64,000 nt of DNA from Luidia sarsii. Lineage: Eukaryota > Echinodermata > Asteroidea > Paxillosida > Luidiidae. Within the stretch, counting starts at the first letter, position 1, and every line of letters starts with the position of its first letter. This document shows, piece after piece, positions 1 through 12,710 of the stretch. Made by a program: the position numbers and the translations under genes. The notes below the pieces were generated by a model, which searched no databases, was not told the DNA's origin, and saw only the letters and a list, made by a program, of their open reading frames with translations. The stretch covers positions 22,877,958 to 22,941,957 of the forward strand of contig OX465107.1 of assembly GCA_949987565.1 (NCBI GenBank). Reading direction: 5' to 3'.

Positions 1-1177
1 AGAAATGACCTCAGGCTTTCGAAAAGACCTCAGGCTGTGAATTGAATCAGACGCCGAGATCATGCATCATGCATTCGTCTCTTCGACTTGCCGAGTCCGA
101 TAGATGTACTCGTGTTCCTTTGTTTCGTTGATGCTGGCGGTTGTACGCTAGAGCATTTATACATCCATGTGCTAACGGCACTTCAGTTCACGCAGGTACG
201 CATATGCACGGGGGGAAAAGGCGCAGTTCAGTGACCCTGGGTCACTGTTTACGACAATTCCTACATTTAATCACAACATAGGCCTAGTCGTCTTCTCACA
301 CCAGTAAGGCTGATAGCTTAAGCACACCCATTAACTGCATCGTGGCATGGACTGCCACTCATGGTCAGAAATACAGCAGCTCGCCTAGTGGTGCGTATAG
401 TCCCTATAGGTCTAAATTAAAATGCGCAACCGTATTATTAGCTTATGCGCACGATAAGCAACCTTCGAACAAACAAGGGGGGATAAAAGGTTAGAAAGAA
501 CTTCCAAGAACGTCTCATTCATTGACGATCGTTCTTCCTTCCAGGACGTTCCAGGAAAGCCGCCCACGTATTAAGACAAGCGGCCTCCGGCTCTCAAAAG
601 CGAAGCATACATAAATAAAATATACGTCCCTGGAGTATACGTTCTGATCATTGCTTTCGTGAAAAGAAACGTTTTCTTTTTATTCTCAGCACTGCTTTTC
701 GTCGAGGATGTGTTTTTTTCTCTTCTGCCAGGGCGAAGAAATCGAAATGAGCTCTTCCATCATGATTGATATGTGCTGCATCGAATGTTCACCTCTAATT
801 CCCGACAAGACATGTCACGAGCTGTAAATGGGGGTAATGTTCAAGATATGGGTACTGCAACACAGGGGCCAGAACGACAATTAGGCCCTATTTCAGAGTC
901 CAATGCTATGCGGGCCGCCTCCTGCCTAACATCCTTAAGGTTATTTCGTGTCTCAATCTTTACCCACAGTACTGTATGCTATAAGCTAATGTCCGGTTCG
1001 TATATGCGCGCGTGCATCGTTTTCATGCATGGGGTAAATGGCCATGGATTTGATATGCTCGTATAGTTATTCGAAAATGGCTACAGCATTGTATATAATG
1101 CAAGGTACGCATCGGCCTTCATCTCGAAGCTTCACGGGCGCGTTTCAAATTTCCCATTCCAGTTAAACGCAGGGTAT
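1..1177. other. Non-coding stretch, no gene recognised
   Basis: No exon with recognisable protein similarity and plausible splice sites is visible. Around 500-560 there are spaced GAAC/TTCC/GAAC blocks loosely resembling a heat-shock element, followed at about 610-620 by an AT-rich TATA-like stretch, but nothing downstream looks like a first exon, so I do not call a promoter. Confidence 0.5.
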
Positions 1178-1627
1178 ATGTGACCCGGCACAGCATAATG
1201 AGGAATAACCCCCACTTTTGAGATTTTGAGATTTTCTAATGATGTGAACGAATATACCATTAGCTTTCAAATGATTTCAAAATTATTTCCGTGTGAACTT
1301 TGTTGTGAATAGTACAAGGGGACTTCGCTCGTTCATTTGGAACCAGACACAATATAGCAACGTCATTCTAACTCCTCAAAAGCGGCCATTCAAAAAGGCA
1401 GGAACTTTACATTTTCATGAAAACAGTACACAAAATTCCTCGTTTTCAACATTTAAAAACGGATTTCGGAAAAATCCGTTGGACATAATATCCTCCAATA
1501 AATTTACTTGAAATACAAAAATCTTTTTTTTTTTTCTCGAATTGAGAAGATACTTTGACTTCAGGCGTTGTTTACTCGAAAAGTGTTTTGGCGGGATATT
1601 CCTCATGTCGCTGTGCCGAATCACATA
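1178..1627. mobile_element. MITE family 1, long form (TA target site)
   Basis: The ends are inverted repeats: TGTGACCCGGCACAGC on the left and the complementary GCTGTGCC...TCACA on the right, flanked by TA. The same ends occur at 16388, 24239, 29040, 55599 and 57961. This copy and the one at 55599 carry about 200 extra internal bases that the short copies lack, so the short form looks like an internal deletion. The TA flanks fit Tc1/mariner-type transposition, which is inference. No transposase is present. Confidence 0.85.
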
Positions 1628-2954
1628 TACACCATTTGCAAAATGGCCAAATTCCGGACAATCCAAATTTAAGAAATAACGTACTCTTAATTCAGGAAGG
1701 CCTAATGGTATCAGATGGTATCAGATATTTCTTGAAATTTTAGTGTCCGAAAATCTGCCGTTCTGGAGAAAAGAAGAAATTTGTCCACGGAGCGATCGTT
1801 GGAGTAAAGAGTTCCTTTATTATACCGCCCTCTATGTCTGAAAAAAGTAGCATTTAATTCAATTTCCTCGGTTTTTCTTATTGCCATTGTTGACAAATTG
1901 AGCCGAAACTTAGGCATGTGAGCTACTGTACTTCATGTATGGTTTACATACATGTATATGGAAGCGATTCTTTGAACTTCACATATTATGGTGTGCCCTA
2001 CCTTTAAAAGCTGTTGCAACGCTTCGACAACGCTTTAGCAACATCATTTTATAATAATTGTAACCATGGTAACCTGTATTTCGGCTCCCCAAATACCATG
2101 CATTGGAGTATCTATTTTTATGGAAAAGAAAATATTTGTCTGCTTGCCATAATATTTACAATTACCTTGACGGGCGTATTCTTCTTTTCTTGTCCAAAAA
2201 TTATTCTCAAGTGGTGTACACAAATAGAAATATAATTGTATAATGGGCGGTGGGATTTTAAGACGGTCCCTCCTGAAACAAAAAAAACACAAAGCTGATA
2301 AGACCTTTCCCTTATTGTTGAACGGTAACTTCTATAAAAAAGGGTGTATAAAAAGAAGAAGACAAAGATAGTGGTACTAAAATAATATGGATTGCTAGAA
2401 TTAAATTTTGAGCATGCTGTGCAATGGCATTGTTTTCTCAGGCTGAAGGCCACGGTATAAGCCTTTATCAGCAAGTGCCCCTCTCCATTGGGATTTCCAC
2501 GTGCGCGTGACGAATAATCACTGACATTTAATGAAAGTGAAGAAAAAAAAGAGTACCAAATTTTCGAAAAACAGAAAAACAAAAACAAATCTGAATCCCT
2601 TGACATCTATCACGACGACGCTTATACTTCTCCGGAACCGGTCGAGCTTTCTGCCGTCACGATGCACAGGCTAGGCGTGCCCGACTCTGATTCTGAAAAA
2701 AAAGCCCCGAGTTGACGAGAGCGATTCAGATAGCCACATGCGTGCCTTTCCGTCCCTTTTATTGATCAGAGATAACACGAGTGGCATCCTTGACAATGAG
2801 CCCCCTTCTCCGTCCGAAGCGAGCGAAAATACTTCAGCTTGATCGGGAATTACTATTCACGACGGGTCTATTTGTCTGGCTCTTTGAACCCTCGTACTCG
2901 AGGTTGTACCGTATGGGTGGGTTTTTTTGTTTTCATAATTTGGTCTCAACATTT
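1628..2954. other. Non-coding AT-rich stretch
   Basis: Only short open frames without family resemblance are seen. No RNA gene or conserved element was recognised. Confidence 0.45.
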
Positions 2955-3120
2955 AGGGGGCCTGGCGTATCTATCCTAGCAGGTCCGTTGTCAAAGGCAG
3001 AGAAAGGTCCTGCTAGGATCGAAACGTCAGCTCAGGCCATCTAAATTTTGAGATTTGCATTTTGGTAATATCACTATCAGTCAGTAAGCAGTTTGCAACA
3101 TGTTTGTATATCACTTCATG
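2955..3120. repeat. Foldback repeat family R5 copy
   Basis: The block contains the arm GATCCTAGCAGGTCC, its inverted copy GGTCCTGCTAGGATCGAAAC about 40 bases later, and then the family tail with TCAGTAAGCAGTTTGCAAC. The same modules recur at 8153, 19905, 20680, 29650, 46060 and 50850. Confidence 0.75.
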
Positions 3121-4180
3121 TTTTTCATTGTTCGTGTATTTCCACAGTTTCGCATAAGCAAGCAATCTTGATCCATTACGTTAACAGCCTTTACAGGGGA
3201 AAAACGTGGAGGCACTCGCTGAAAAGCAAAGCCGTGGTCGTGGGCACGTGAGGCACTTCATAGTCCTTGGTTATACTATTACACGTACTTAATTACCACG
3301 TATATACAGGGTGTTCCTCGCATAGTCGGCATGCTACGAGTAATATCGAAGCATCGCACGTCACTGCGTGCAGCGAGAGTGAGTGTCACACATATACCGT
3401 GTCCCCTGGTGTGTAATGACCGATTGCCACAAAGCATCTCATCTTCCTCTCGATGGACAATTCCTCTCCTCCATCATCCCTCGGCAAAACACACCCAAAC
3501 GTCCCCTCCCCACCCCACCACTACACACCCGCACACCCCTATACACAAAACAAATGAAGGTGATCGGTTTACCTTGCGCGATTCCCCTAGTAGTGCACAC
3601 AGCATCCGTTCGGCTCAGGTGCCACTGCGTCTTGTCGATGACAATATAGTGCCCGAAGTTGTTGCTGCCCGCGTCCCGGTATCAGCGCATCCCGAACGAA
3701 ACTGCCCACGGTTTACGAGTGAGACCGCTCGCGGAGTTTCGGCTGCGGGGAATGGACGGGTCGCCGATCACGCGGTCGCGTCCACTCTTGGCGGAGGGAT
3801 AAGCAGCTCTACTGCATAAGGAGAGCATTATACGATAACAGTACAGAGGGTTGATAGCCGCAATCTCATCTGCGCCGTTTGAGGCGCCAGTGACGCGGCG
3901 TGCTCTCTCCTCCCCTTCCGACTTGTGAAATAATTCCACCTGCGCAAAAACAAACCTTCTCATACGCGTTGCAGTGTTTTCTTCACGGTTGCTTGTTGAC
4001 TGGCTTGTCTGTCTGTGTGTCTATCCTCTCCAAGATGCGATTTGTCCTCCGCGTTTAGGACTATAGTTTAGATTCGTGTATAGGCCGCATTGCTATCACT
4101 CCAATTACAATTGATTGTTGATTTCAGTCATCGGTCTGAAAAGCCCCACCACACGATCAAGTTGAAAGTCTCCATCAATC
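3121..4180. other. Non-coding stretch with C-rich low complexity
   Basis: A C/A-rich low-complexity tract lies at about 3475-3560. The open frames here (for example 3331-3819) have biased composition, no domain and no splice context, so I see no gene. Confidence 0.45.
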
Positions 4181-4555
4181 TTTAAAGGCCCAATACAACA
4201 TTGGGAAGATCGGAAAACGTCGATGTCCACAGATTTCCTTCTAATTTACACAGTTACACAGTACACATGGTCATGATATAATAATGTTGAAATCTTATGG
4301 TCTGGGATGCTGTACTTACCTAGAAATCTTCACTCAAACATCGACAAATAGTTTATTACTCGCAATTCATAAACTGTTTCTTACACTACAGAATGGTGCA
4401 AAAACCGTGACGGTTTTTTGCCATTTTCTGCTTTCTCAGATCACCATTTGAGCTAAAACCTTCCCAGGATTGCCTTTTTTTGGATGTTTAATGGGTTAAC
4501 ACAAAAAACTGGGGTAATCTTTTGACCTTTACCAATGTTGTATTGGGCCTTTTAA
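4181..4555. mobile_element. MITE related to family 2 (variant termini)
   Basis: Terminal inverted repeats read AAAGGCCCAATACAACATTG on the left and the complement ending in TTGGGCCTTTTAA on the right. The CAATACAACATTGG core is one base away from the CACAACATTGG core of MITE family 2, and an internal block around 4370-4460 reappears inverted at about 14157-14260. It is best read as a sister family of the TTAA-flanked MITE. No coding capacity is seen. Confidence 0.7.
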
Positions 4556-5138
4556 GTGGAATCTGTAACTGTGTATACATTATGCAAGCGTGCTGAATCC
4601 GCTGCTTGCTATTTCATGCGCTGACTAGCCTTCGCAGTCCGTCAAACATGTAGACGGTTGGCGGCTCGGTGATTTATTGCATTTGATTAAATTCATTTTA
4701 AATCTAAATGCAGCAGGCCTATTATTTCGTGAGCGAAAAAAAAGGCCTTCGTTACACACACAGAGAGCGCCACGCCTCTGCCACGCATTATTTGCCGCCG
4801 AATGTTGACGACAATTTATTTCAAGGTGATCCAGAATCCAGGATTTGATCCGGATCATCACCAAACATGAATCATCTTGAGCCAGTGCGAATACCGTCAT
4901 CCTGTAAAAATATTCCGAATGACACAGTCATAACAGTACTTTATAATTCTGATAACAGATAGATAAACATAACCTCCTTGCAAGTTGTGATTACATCTCA
5001 AGGTCCTATCGCTTTCTTGATTGCACAGATTCTGAAAAAAACAACAACCGTGATATGCTGGTATGTACTGAAGCTCATTTTGTTTTATTGCGTAATAACT
5101 CAATACTATTGCGACTTAACGCAACAACTAATGTTATA

Positions 5139-5557
5139 GCGTTATTGCGTAAAGCTATTGCGTTATTTCGCAAAGCTATTACGTTATTTCGCAAAGCTGT
5201 TGCGTTATTTCGCAAAGCTGTTGCGTTATTTCGCAAAGCTATTGCGTTATTTCGCAAAGCTATTGCGTTATTTCGTAAAGCTATTGCGTTATTTCGCAAA
5301 GCTATTGCGTTATTTTGCAAAGCTGTTGCGTTATTTCGCAAAGCTATTGCGTTATTTCGCAAATCTATTGCGTTATTTCGCAAAGCTGTTGCGTTATTTC
5401 GCAAAGCTGTTGCGTTATTTCGCAAAGCTATTGCGTTATTTCGCAAAGCTATTGCGTTATTTCGCAAAGCTATTGCGTTATTTCGCAAAGCTGTTGCGTT
5501 ATTTCGCAAAGCTATTGCGTTATTTCGCAAAGCTATTGCGTTATTTCGCAAAAACAA
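5139..5557. repeat. 21-bp minisatellite, about 20 units
   Basis: The unit is close to TTGCGTTATTTCGCAAAGC plus TA or TG. It repeats about 20 times with a few substitutions. Each unit contains the short inverted repeat TTGCG...CGCAA and can fold into a hairpin. Because 21 is a multiple of three and the unit lacks stops, several frames on both strands stay open for 120-170 codons. These are repeat artefacts, not genes. Confidence 0.95.
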
Positions 5558-7012
5558 ACAAACAAATCTTTAGGAAACCTGGCCCGATCGTTATGTGTGT
5601 TACCTTCAAATCAAGCTCAACATCCGGGCCACAGCCTTAGGAGAGAACGCACGACTATAGGCGTGGTAAAATAGATTAAGGAAGTATGAAACTATGTCGC
5701 ATTTTTTCTTGTCCGTTTGGTGTTTTCAATCTTCACTATTGTGACATGTTGTTCGTTTTGTCTTTTTGTTACTTTCTTGTTTATGTTTGTGTTGTCCATG
5801 GGTATTTCAACACAAGCTCCCCCAGCTTCTGAGTATCTACATATTAGTTGTTCTTTTCTTTCATCTTTTTGCGGCTACCATGCGCTCTGTATTGTATTGT
5901 AAAATCTCATTCTTCGTCAGTATTATTACAAAGGGCCTACAATGAGTTCTTAAATGCCCTTGATTTAAACATTTTGTTCTGTAAACTTTCTCCTGTATTC
6001 ACCCAAAATGGAAATGAATGTCATGTCATCATGTCATCAGTAGAAAGTAAGGAAGTATGAAAACGGGGAAAGCTGGTTAATTACGCGCTCTGCTATTTTC
6101 TGCCCCATAGAAATAGTCTAGGTTGTGCCTATTTACATTTCAGAGAAACGAATTTGCGGCACCTAGTGCCTCCATATTTAAAACGTCATTCAATATCCGA
6201 GCGTCCGTCGGCATGACAACCATCTGTATTCAGAGTAAACAGAATCACCTTTTGCCAATACCGAACGCGAGGGGGGGGGTGTTTTCTCTCGTGTAAAGAT
6301 TCTAAAGGAATTCACTCTAAATCTTGCTACTATGGTAAGACTCTGTTTTGACGCCAACAGATTGTACAAATTGACTCGTGCATGAAAATCCCATATACAT
6401 AAAAAAATGTATGGTGTGTCAACTTGTCTCTCGTGACATTGTAGTTGATTATAATTTCTGTCCTTATTTTTTATTTTTATTTTTGTATAGGGAAATGTCA
6501 AAGCATGGCCAACGTATATTCCTCCTCATCAGAAACACTGTTAAAAAGATGATAATTTGCAACATTATTTTTTATTGTAGCTTTTAACATTCAGGTTGGA
6601 ATTGTGAAGACTTTGTTTCTGCAGACGAACAGAACATTCTATATTGACAAACGGCACATTATTTCAATATGTTAAAGGGCTTAAAATAAAGCAGACGCTC
6701 TATAAGGCATTGCGTAAGGGATGAAATAGGCCCAGGGCCTTTTAATGTGCAATCTCTTTTGAGAAGTTGGCGACAGGAAATGGGTGTGGGATAATATGTC
6801 ACCCTTTTCTGGATACAGTTGATTTGGTTAACAGTTACCCATTTTTGACCACGTGCTCAAACCAAGGATTTATATTTCGCCCTCGACTATTTAACGATCG
6901 CCTTCTTGAGTGGGTTTAGGCCCTAGATCTAATAATGATGCTCTTCTTTGTTCGCGCAGTGCGGGTTACATTGCAAGGCGCCCGCTGTGCCTCGTGTTCA
7001 AATCGCCTCAAC
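5558..7012. other. Non-coding stretch
   Basis: No exon, RNA gene or clear repeat family was recognised. A short G run lies near 6271-6279. Confidence 0.4.
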
Positions 7013-7390
7013 CCGGTGTCATGCCAAATAGTGTCCCCTGCCAAATAGTGTCCACTCATTAGCATACTGATCGCTGATTGGTCCAATACGTATGACATTC
7101 AACCACCGTGGTTGGGGTATGGTTGCGCACTACACACGCATTGTGTATGGTTGCTGGCCTAACACACGCAACGTTGGGCACTTTGGTACCGTTGGACCCT
7201 AACTGTAACCGTAACGCTAACCCTAACCCAAACAACCCTAATCCTAACCCTAATCCTAATCCCAATCCTAATTTTAATCCAAACCCTAACCCTAACGACC
7301 CTAATCCTAGTCCTAACGCTAACCAATCAGCGATCAGTATGCTAATGAGCGGACAGTATTTGGCAGGGACACTTTTTGGCAGGACACCGG
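7013..7390. mobile_element. Inverted-repeat element with telomere-like core
   Basis: About 70 bases at 7013-7083 (containing GCATACTGATCGCTGATTGG) recur inverted at 7321-7390, which reads CCAATCAGCGATCAGTATGC and onward to the CACCGG end. Between them, at about 7193-7321, is a degenerate array of CCCTAA, TCCTAA and TCCCAA units, i.e. the C-rich strand of the animal telomere repeat. No transposase is present. It is a foldback or MITE-type element that has captured or generated an interstitial telomeric-like array. Confidence 0.85.
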
Positions 7391-7894
7391 CACGGTGGCA
7401 GAAAGGACGCACTATCGTGGACAACAGAACTAGTCCGAGGAATCGGATTCAAGTTGGAGTATAAATCGGGACGGAAACGTGTGACAACAATAGGCTTTCG
7501 TGGTTGAGATTGAGGCAGAAATACCGAACATTGTCGTTTCGTTCGCTTGGCTGGTTGCCTGAACCAAGAAATAGCATGCACAGCATGGCCTCTGGGATCT
7601 GGGCCTGCCGGAATAGGTCTATCTTTAAGTTAATAGTTATGCAAATTGTTTGCATCGAAATGATAGCGAGGCGAAGATTTATTGTTGTTCCCCGCTTCTT
7701 CAACAAAAATGAACGTTATCTTAGGAACCATAGGAACCAGGGTATGCAGTCTCTTGAATTTACCGCCATCTTGGATATCTGACGCCCATAGCCTCGTTTT
7801 GGGGCTGAATGCATAAACATTACATAATACTAAGAAAGGCCTATTGGTCGTATTTAGAACGCAGTACAAACTCTCTCACGTTCGAGACGAAAAA

Positions 7895-8510
7895 TGAAAC
7901 ACCCAAATGTTTCTCAGGTCTTGTAACTATACTCCAAATTGTAGATTGGTTTTTCTACTAATTGCCCCCAGAAATAAAACTCCCCCGAAATGTGTAGTCG
8001 TCCAAGCCAAATTCCTGCAAGGATTTTTGATAGCAACTTCCACAGCCAAATAGGGCCACATTTAAAGCCCCTTAAATATGTTCCAAATTACACACAAGAT
8101 TAAACATTGAACCCCCAGGTTGTCTTAAGCATCACTTATTCTACAATATACCAGTTTGAGATTTTCATTTTGGTAATTTTAGTCAGTAAGCAGTTTGCGA
8201 CATATTTGTATATCATCATATCAATGACATAAGGTGATATACAAAAATGTTGCAAACTGCTTACTGACTAAAATTACCAAAATGTAAATCTAAAATTTAG
8301 TGGGCCTGTCGTTTCGATCCTAGCAGGACCTTTCTCAAAGGCAGAGAAAGGTCCTGCTAGGATCGAAACGTCAGGCCCACTAAATTTTAGTTAAACATAT
8401 CAATGAGTTAGTCTCCAAATACCACTCATTAAAAAAAAACGTTGATGGCTCATACTTTATGATAATCAGCTCGGCGGAGCCATCGTGTGTTGAACTAGTC
8501 TGCTGTAACC
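7895..8510. repeat. Dispersed repeat, interrupted by an R5 insertion
   Basis: This block matches 23158-23560 in order: AATTGCCCCCAGAAA-type sequence, TTCCACAGCCAAATAGGGCC, AACCCCCAGGTTGTCTTAAG, TCTACAATATA, and finally TTTATGATAATCAGCTCGGC. In this copy the match breaks after TCTACAATATACCAG and resumes near 8405, with R5 sequence in between, so R5 inserted here later. Confidence 0.75.
8153..8393. repeat. R5 foldback repeat, double hairpin
   Basis: Two adjacent inverted-repeat hairpins are present. The first pairs TCAGTAAGCAGTTTGCGAC with GTTGCAAACTGCTTACTGA. The second pairs GTTTCGATCCTAGCAGGACC with its complement within about 60 bases. This is the most complete copy of family R5 in the window. 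Confidence 0.85.
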
Positions 8511-10231
8511 ATATTGCTGTGATAATTAACATCTCTCAAAAGAATGTCAAGCACATTGCTTGGTCTTTTCAATCCCCCCTAATTAGAAATCTTATAATCG
8601 CTAGATAGCTGCTGGCAGCGCTGTGTTGATGGCGCACGAGGTATAAACGTGGATGGTCATAGCACGCTTCCGTAGCCGGCAGTGGGAGTGGCCGAAGGTC
8701 TGGTGAAGGTCTGTACGTAATCACCCGATTCCCTCCGCGAGGATCCTTTCGAAGTCGGCCCTCACTGAAGAATCGCTAGTTTCAGTGCGTCACTTCGGTA
8801 TTATCTGCTGAGCGTAATGCTGACGTATGGTGTGGTCTCGCTTCCCTTTTTTTGGAAGGTGTCTAGCTGCTGTGCCCCACCCGCAGTTCGGCCACGAATT
8901 GCACGGTGCCAACGGGGGACCTTGATCTTGTTGCGGAAGAGCTTTCTCGTGAGGTATACACGTGACACCCTCCCGTCGTCCTCTCTTGAGGCGAAACAGA
9001 TCCACCTAATTCTGCTGCAGGCCCTATATACACTGTGCAAAATGTTGGGCAACAGATGCATCAGGCAAAACCACTTCCCACAACGTCTGGTTTAATTAGA
9101 ATTAGGCCCTAGACTAGAGTTCCTGATCGGTTTTGATCAAAGCAACCCAAGAGATGAGCCTTTATTGACAAACGACGTCATCTGGTGATCTTTGGACCAA
9201 CGCTGATCCAAATACCTGTCAGATATTGCCCGACCTCCTCCCACCCAGTGTAGCTCTCATGCGGCGGTGTGGTCGCCCGTCTTGCTGCCTGCATGCCACG
9301 GTAGTTCATCCACCACACAGCTTCCCTATTTCGTGTGCGAAACGCATTTGACTGTATGGTGCTCCCAACTGATTACCCAAAGCAGTCAACCAGGCAGTGG
9401 ACCAACGAACCATTTCCCCCACTCAGCCCATCTTCCGGTATACCCGTGTGTGACAGATTGAGACGTCATCATTGGGCTTCTGGAATGACTCCTTGAAATT
9501 AATTGTGCCAGAATGGAAAAAGCATAAGATGGACGTATCATTAAGATTGTACATAAAGTAACCGTTAAAGTAATCAATTATTAATGATTTGGATACAATT
9601 TCCCGCTAGAAACTAGACGTCAGGCCATCTATATTTTTTTTTAGATTGGAATATTTACTTATAAAGCTGTCTAGAAACGTCACCTATGTTTTAGTGAGTT
9701 GAACACGTTTTTGAAATTCATTTGCTTTCTGCCGGTTGAATGGGGCCTGTATAAATCTAAGCGTTGTTTGGGCGGGGCTATACTTTTGTTTCTATCAGAA
9801 AACCGTATTTGATGCCTTCCCTGGCACGATGCCTTCCCTTACGTGTCTCGACTACAAATCAAACTGCTCCAAGAAAAAAATATTCATAAGTATATATATG
9901 CCGTGTTGTGCTGACGACAGCCAAGAGAGAAGTGGCACTCCCAACGCACGTTTAGCTTCACCAGCCACACCCACCAAGTACATTGTTATGTAAAATAGCC
10001 TGAGACCCACGTAAAGAGGCAATGCTATCGGCTATTTGAGGTTATGTAACATTCCTCTGTGCGCCCTTGCATTTGCGCATCCCAGGTTTCTGTGCAAGCT
10101 GTACCCAGGAGAAGCTTTCACTAGTCTCCGTGGAGCCTCTCCAAGGCAAGCAAGTTTGACCCGCTGTTTATAAATCAGATTAAATTGTTTAATCTCTATT
10201 TATTCGATGCTCAATGTCGTGATTGTTCCCA
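8511..10231. other. Mostly non-coding; possible TATA promoter near 8642
   Basis: A TATAAAC box at 8642-8648 lies upstream of moderately GC-rich DNA (8660-9100), which resembles a core promoter plus leader. I find no coding exon that follows, so it is only a possibility. The rest shows no recognised feature. Confidence 0.25.
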
Positions 10232-10477
10232 GGGCCCAATTTCATAGAGCCGCTTAAGCGTGAAAATCTGCTAAGCAGGAAAAGTCTTCCTCCTGTAAGT
10301 AGTATTCCAAACTGCACCGCGCTTTGATGACCATTGCTTTTGACTTGTATTCCACTCTTCTAATACTTAGCGTGAAACAACACTGAAGTTTGGGTAGGCA
10401 AGGGGATCCTGTGGCTCATGAGTTTTTGCGCTTAAGCACATTTTGGCGCTTAAGCGGCTCTATGGAATTGGCCCCAG
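10232..10477. mobile_element. MITE family 4 copy
   Basis: The ends are inverted repeats, GCCCAATTTCATAGAGCCGC followed by TTAAGC on the left and the complement GCTTAAGCGGCTCTATGG followed by AATTGGCCCC on the right, with about 190 bases between. Related copies lie at 40753-40995, 25559-26596 and 52633-53205, the last two expanded by nested insertions. Confidence 0.85.
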
Positions 10478-12009
10478 GTCGCCACCGGGTAATTGTGTAT
10501 TAAAGAGGTACAGTATTTAAGATAATCCTGTAAAAATTGTCTGAAGCCAAAGTATACGTTGTAGCAGGCAGGGGACCTGTTATTATTAATAATAACATGT
10601 GGTCAAGGGTGTAGGAGAAATCGTCTGCCCCAAAAGATGGATCTATTTTCGAAGTTGACCTACCCACCCTGCATGTCCCAGGCAGTATTGTACATTAATG
10701 CCAAACCCACCTAATTAAGCACTCTGTTGAAACCATTTTGGGCTGACACGGAAGAATCACCTCTTGTGTTTTATTGTACACTGAAAAGCCAGCCGACCGC
10801 GCACACGAAGATTGGTGGCTGTTGTTCAGCGGACGGAGGGCAAGGTGTGGAACGCAGATTAAAAGTGTACTTCGGTTCAGACTGACGACTCGGCTTGCAG
10901 TGCGTTCTCGGCCGTGAAACAATTTGTAAATTTACATCTGGCTATTTCCCGGCAGTTGTAACACATCGGTCTCCGTGACCGTGGCTGAATCGTATACTAA
11001 CGAACGAACAACGGCGGGGCCTGCTAAAGGCATCACAGGTTTCAATTTTCATCGGGTAGAGATTGGACCATGAGTGCTTTGTTCTTTTTGGTCCACCGGT
11101 GCTTTGGGTCTCGAGCACTCTCATCTCAGGGTCTCATTTTTCAGTAGAAAGCCACCTGTTAAAAAGTCATTGTTTTCCATTGAGATGTCTAGATTAATGA
11201 GGGTGTTCCAGTCCATCAGCTGCTCGCAAATTTTTTCGTCTTTCCTGATCCGGGAAAAAGATGGAGGTCCCTCGATAAATCGTGGATCGATATAAAAGTG
11301 GATTTAGATATTATCGATTAACGGTACTATGACTGTACATTGCAACCACTGCGCTCGCTCCTTTATTCGACAATTCAAATTCGCAGCTAGAAGTATTGTG
11401 AACTTCTTCACGCAATTCTCCATTGAGCCAATTTAAAGGCCAGGCGAGGCAAAAAAAACACCAGCCAAAGACACCAGCTTGCGACAGCTGCCCCATTTTT
11501 CTTGAACTCGGTGAAGCGGCTGTCTAAAGGTTTATGTTTGATTTAATTCATTGCAAACAGAGCGCTGGTAATTTACGCTATAGTCCCGGTCTAGTAAAAA
11601 TTAATTAGCTCGTTGTTTTCAAATTATTATTCTATAAACACTTCAACTCATTCAGAGCCCAGTGCCGAATCACGTATCGTATATTGAACAGACTGCAAGG
11701 GTCCCTTGGAACAGCCTTTTTCCCGGGTCTTCATTTTAAAGGATTCACGTGACTGGACGCCTCCGCTAATTGTATAATTAGTTATTGTTTCCGCCGTGCC
11801 ATGCTTGGCTAACTTAATTTATTAGCCCGTCGTGGAAGGTAGGGCGTACTGTGAGCCCATTTAACAACACGCCAGATGTTGTTTTCGGCGAGCCCAAATC
11901 TTAGGGTACTCTCCATTAAAGACCGGAGGAGTTATAGTGACTTAAGTTACACCTTAATTAATTTCTCCTCAGCTCAAAAACAAAAGATGGATGCACCACC
12001 GGATGGTAA
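10478..12009. other. Non-coding stretch upstream of the ZP gene
   Basis: No coding exon was recognised. It is the 5' flank of the promoter block that starts at 12010 and may hold regulatory sequence, but I can support no specific site. Confidence 0.4.
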
Positions 12010-12171
12010 CTGTCGAGGCATGAAGCGAGACCCGCTCCCAATTTCCAGGCGAAGGTATAAATGGAGGCGGCCATTGTGCAGCCCGCCCTATCCCTCCTAG
12101 CCCACCGTGGCAGTAGTGTCGAGAGAGCATCACGCACCCCGATCGGCGGCAGCGCAGCCTTCATATAACAG
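12010..12171 (+). promoter_or_regulatory. TATA promoter and non-coding exon 1 of ZP gene copy 1
   Basis: A TATAAAT box at 12056-12062 predicts transcription start at about 12085-12092. The presumed leader ends at 12171 with a strong donor (ACAG then GTAAGG). The next acceptor in the right place is at 12673, 37 bases before the start codon. The block 12010-12232 is duplicated at 36131-36354, upstream of the second gene copy, with only two differences, which supports function as promoter plus exon 1. The transcription start itself is inferred. Confidence 0.75.
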
Positions 12172-12710
12172 GTAAGGTATTGTGCGCGCACAGTCCTCCT
12201 AACTCCTACACTCAGTAGACCTGGTTTCTACCGGGCGATGCAAGGATTCCCTCCGCCGTTTCAGGTCGATTCTGTGCACGCCAAACTAGAAACTCAGATG
12301 CTTGCGAAAGTTGACAATGTTCACTGAACGAATTGTCCCCCAAGTTAATGATTAGTAGAACAGATTTTCTACGGTGAAAGACCGCGTCATCTGTCAACGT
12401 GGGCTGAAACGCTGTCCGCTTTTCTTTATTTTGTAACTAGCGAAAAGAGCGGAGATACCTTACATTATCCAAACATCTCCACAATGAGATGGACTTTCCC
12501 ACTGCTGGTTAAAAACAGTCTTAACCACTGACAAAATGTAAAAGCCATTTCAATACTCTGTGAAGAAATGAGACATAGGCCTATACCTCATGCTCGCGTG
12601 AAGTTGACATAACTAAACTCCTAACAATTCCCATTAAGTCTACACGCCCGAATGTCATGTCTCTTGGTTGCAGTCGCATCAGTCGCTCGAAGCCCCCGAC
12701 CAAACCCACG

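Noticed and set aside
3331..3819. 162-codon open frame
   Set aside because: Composition follows a C/A-rich tract, another frame is open over the same bases, and no domain or splice signals are visible.
5139..5557. CRISPR array
   Set aside because: Units are contiguous without unique spacers and the genome is eukaryotic; it is a minisatellite.
5055..5640. Four overlapping 120-170-codon open frames on both strands
   Set aside because: They are translations of the 21-bp minisatellite, whose unit has no stops in several frames.
7059..7464. Asparagine/proline repeat protein and its glycine/leucine reverse
   Set aside because: They translate the telomere-like CCCTAA array.
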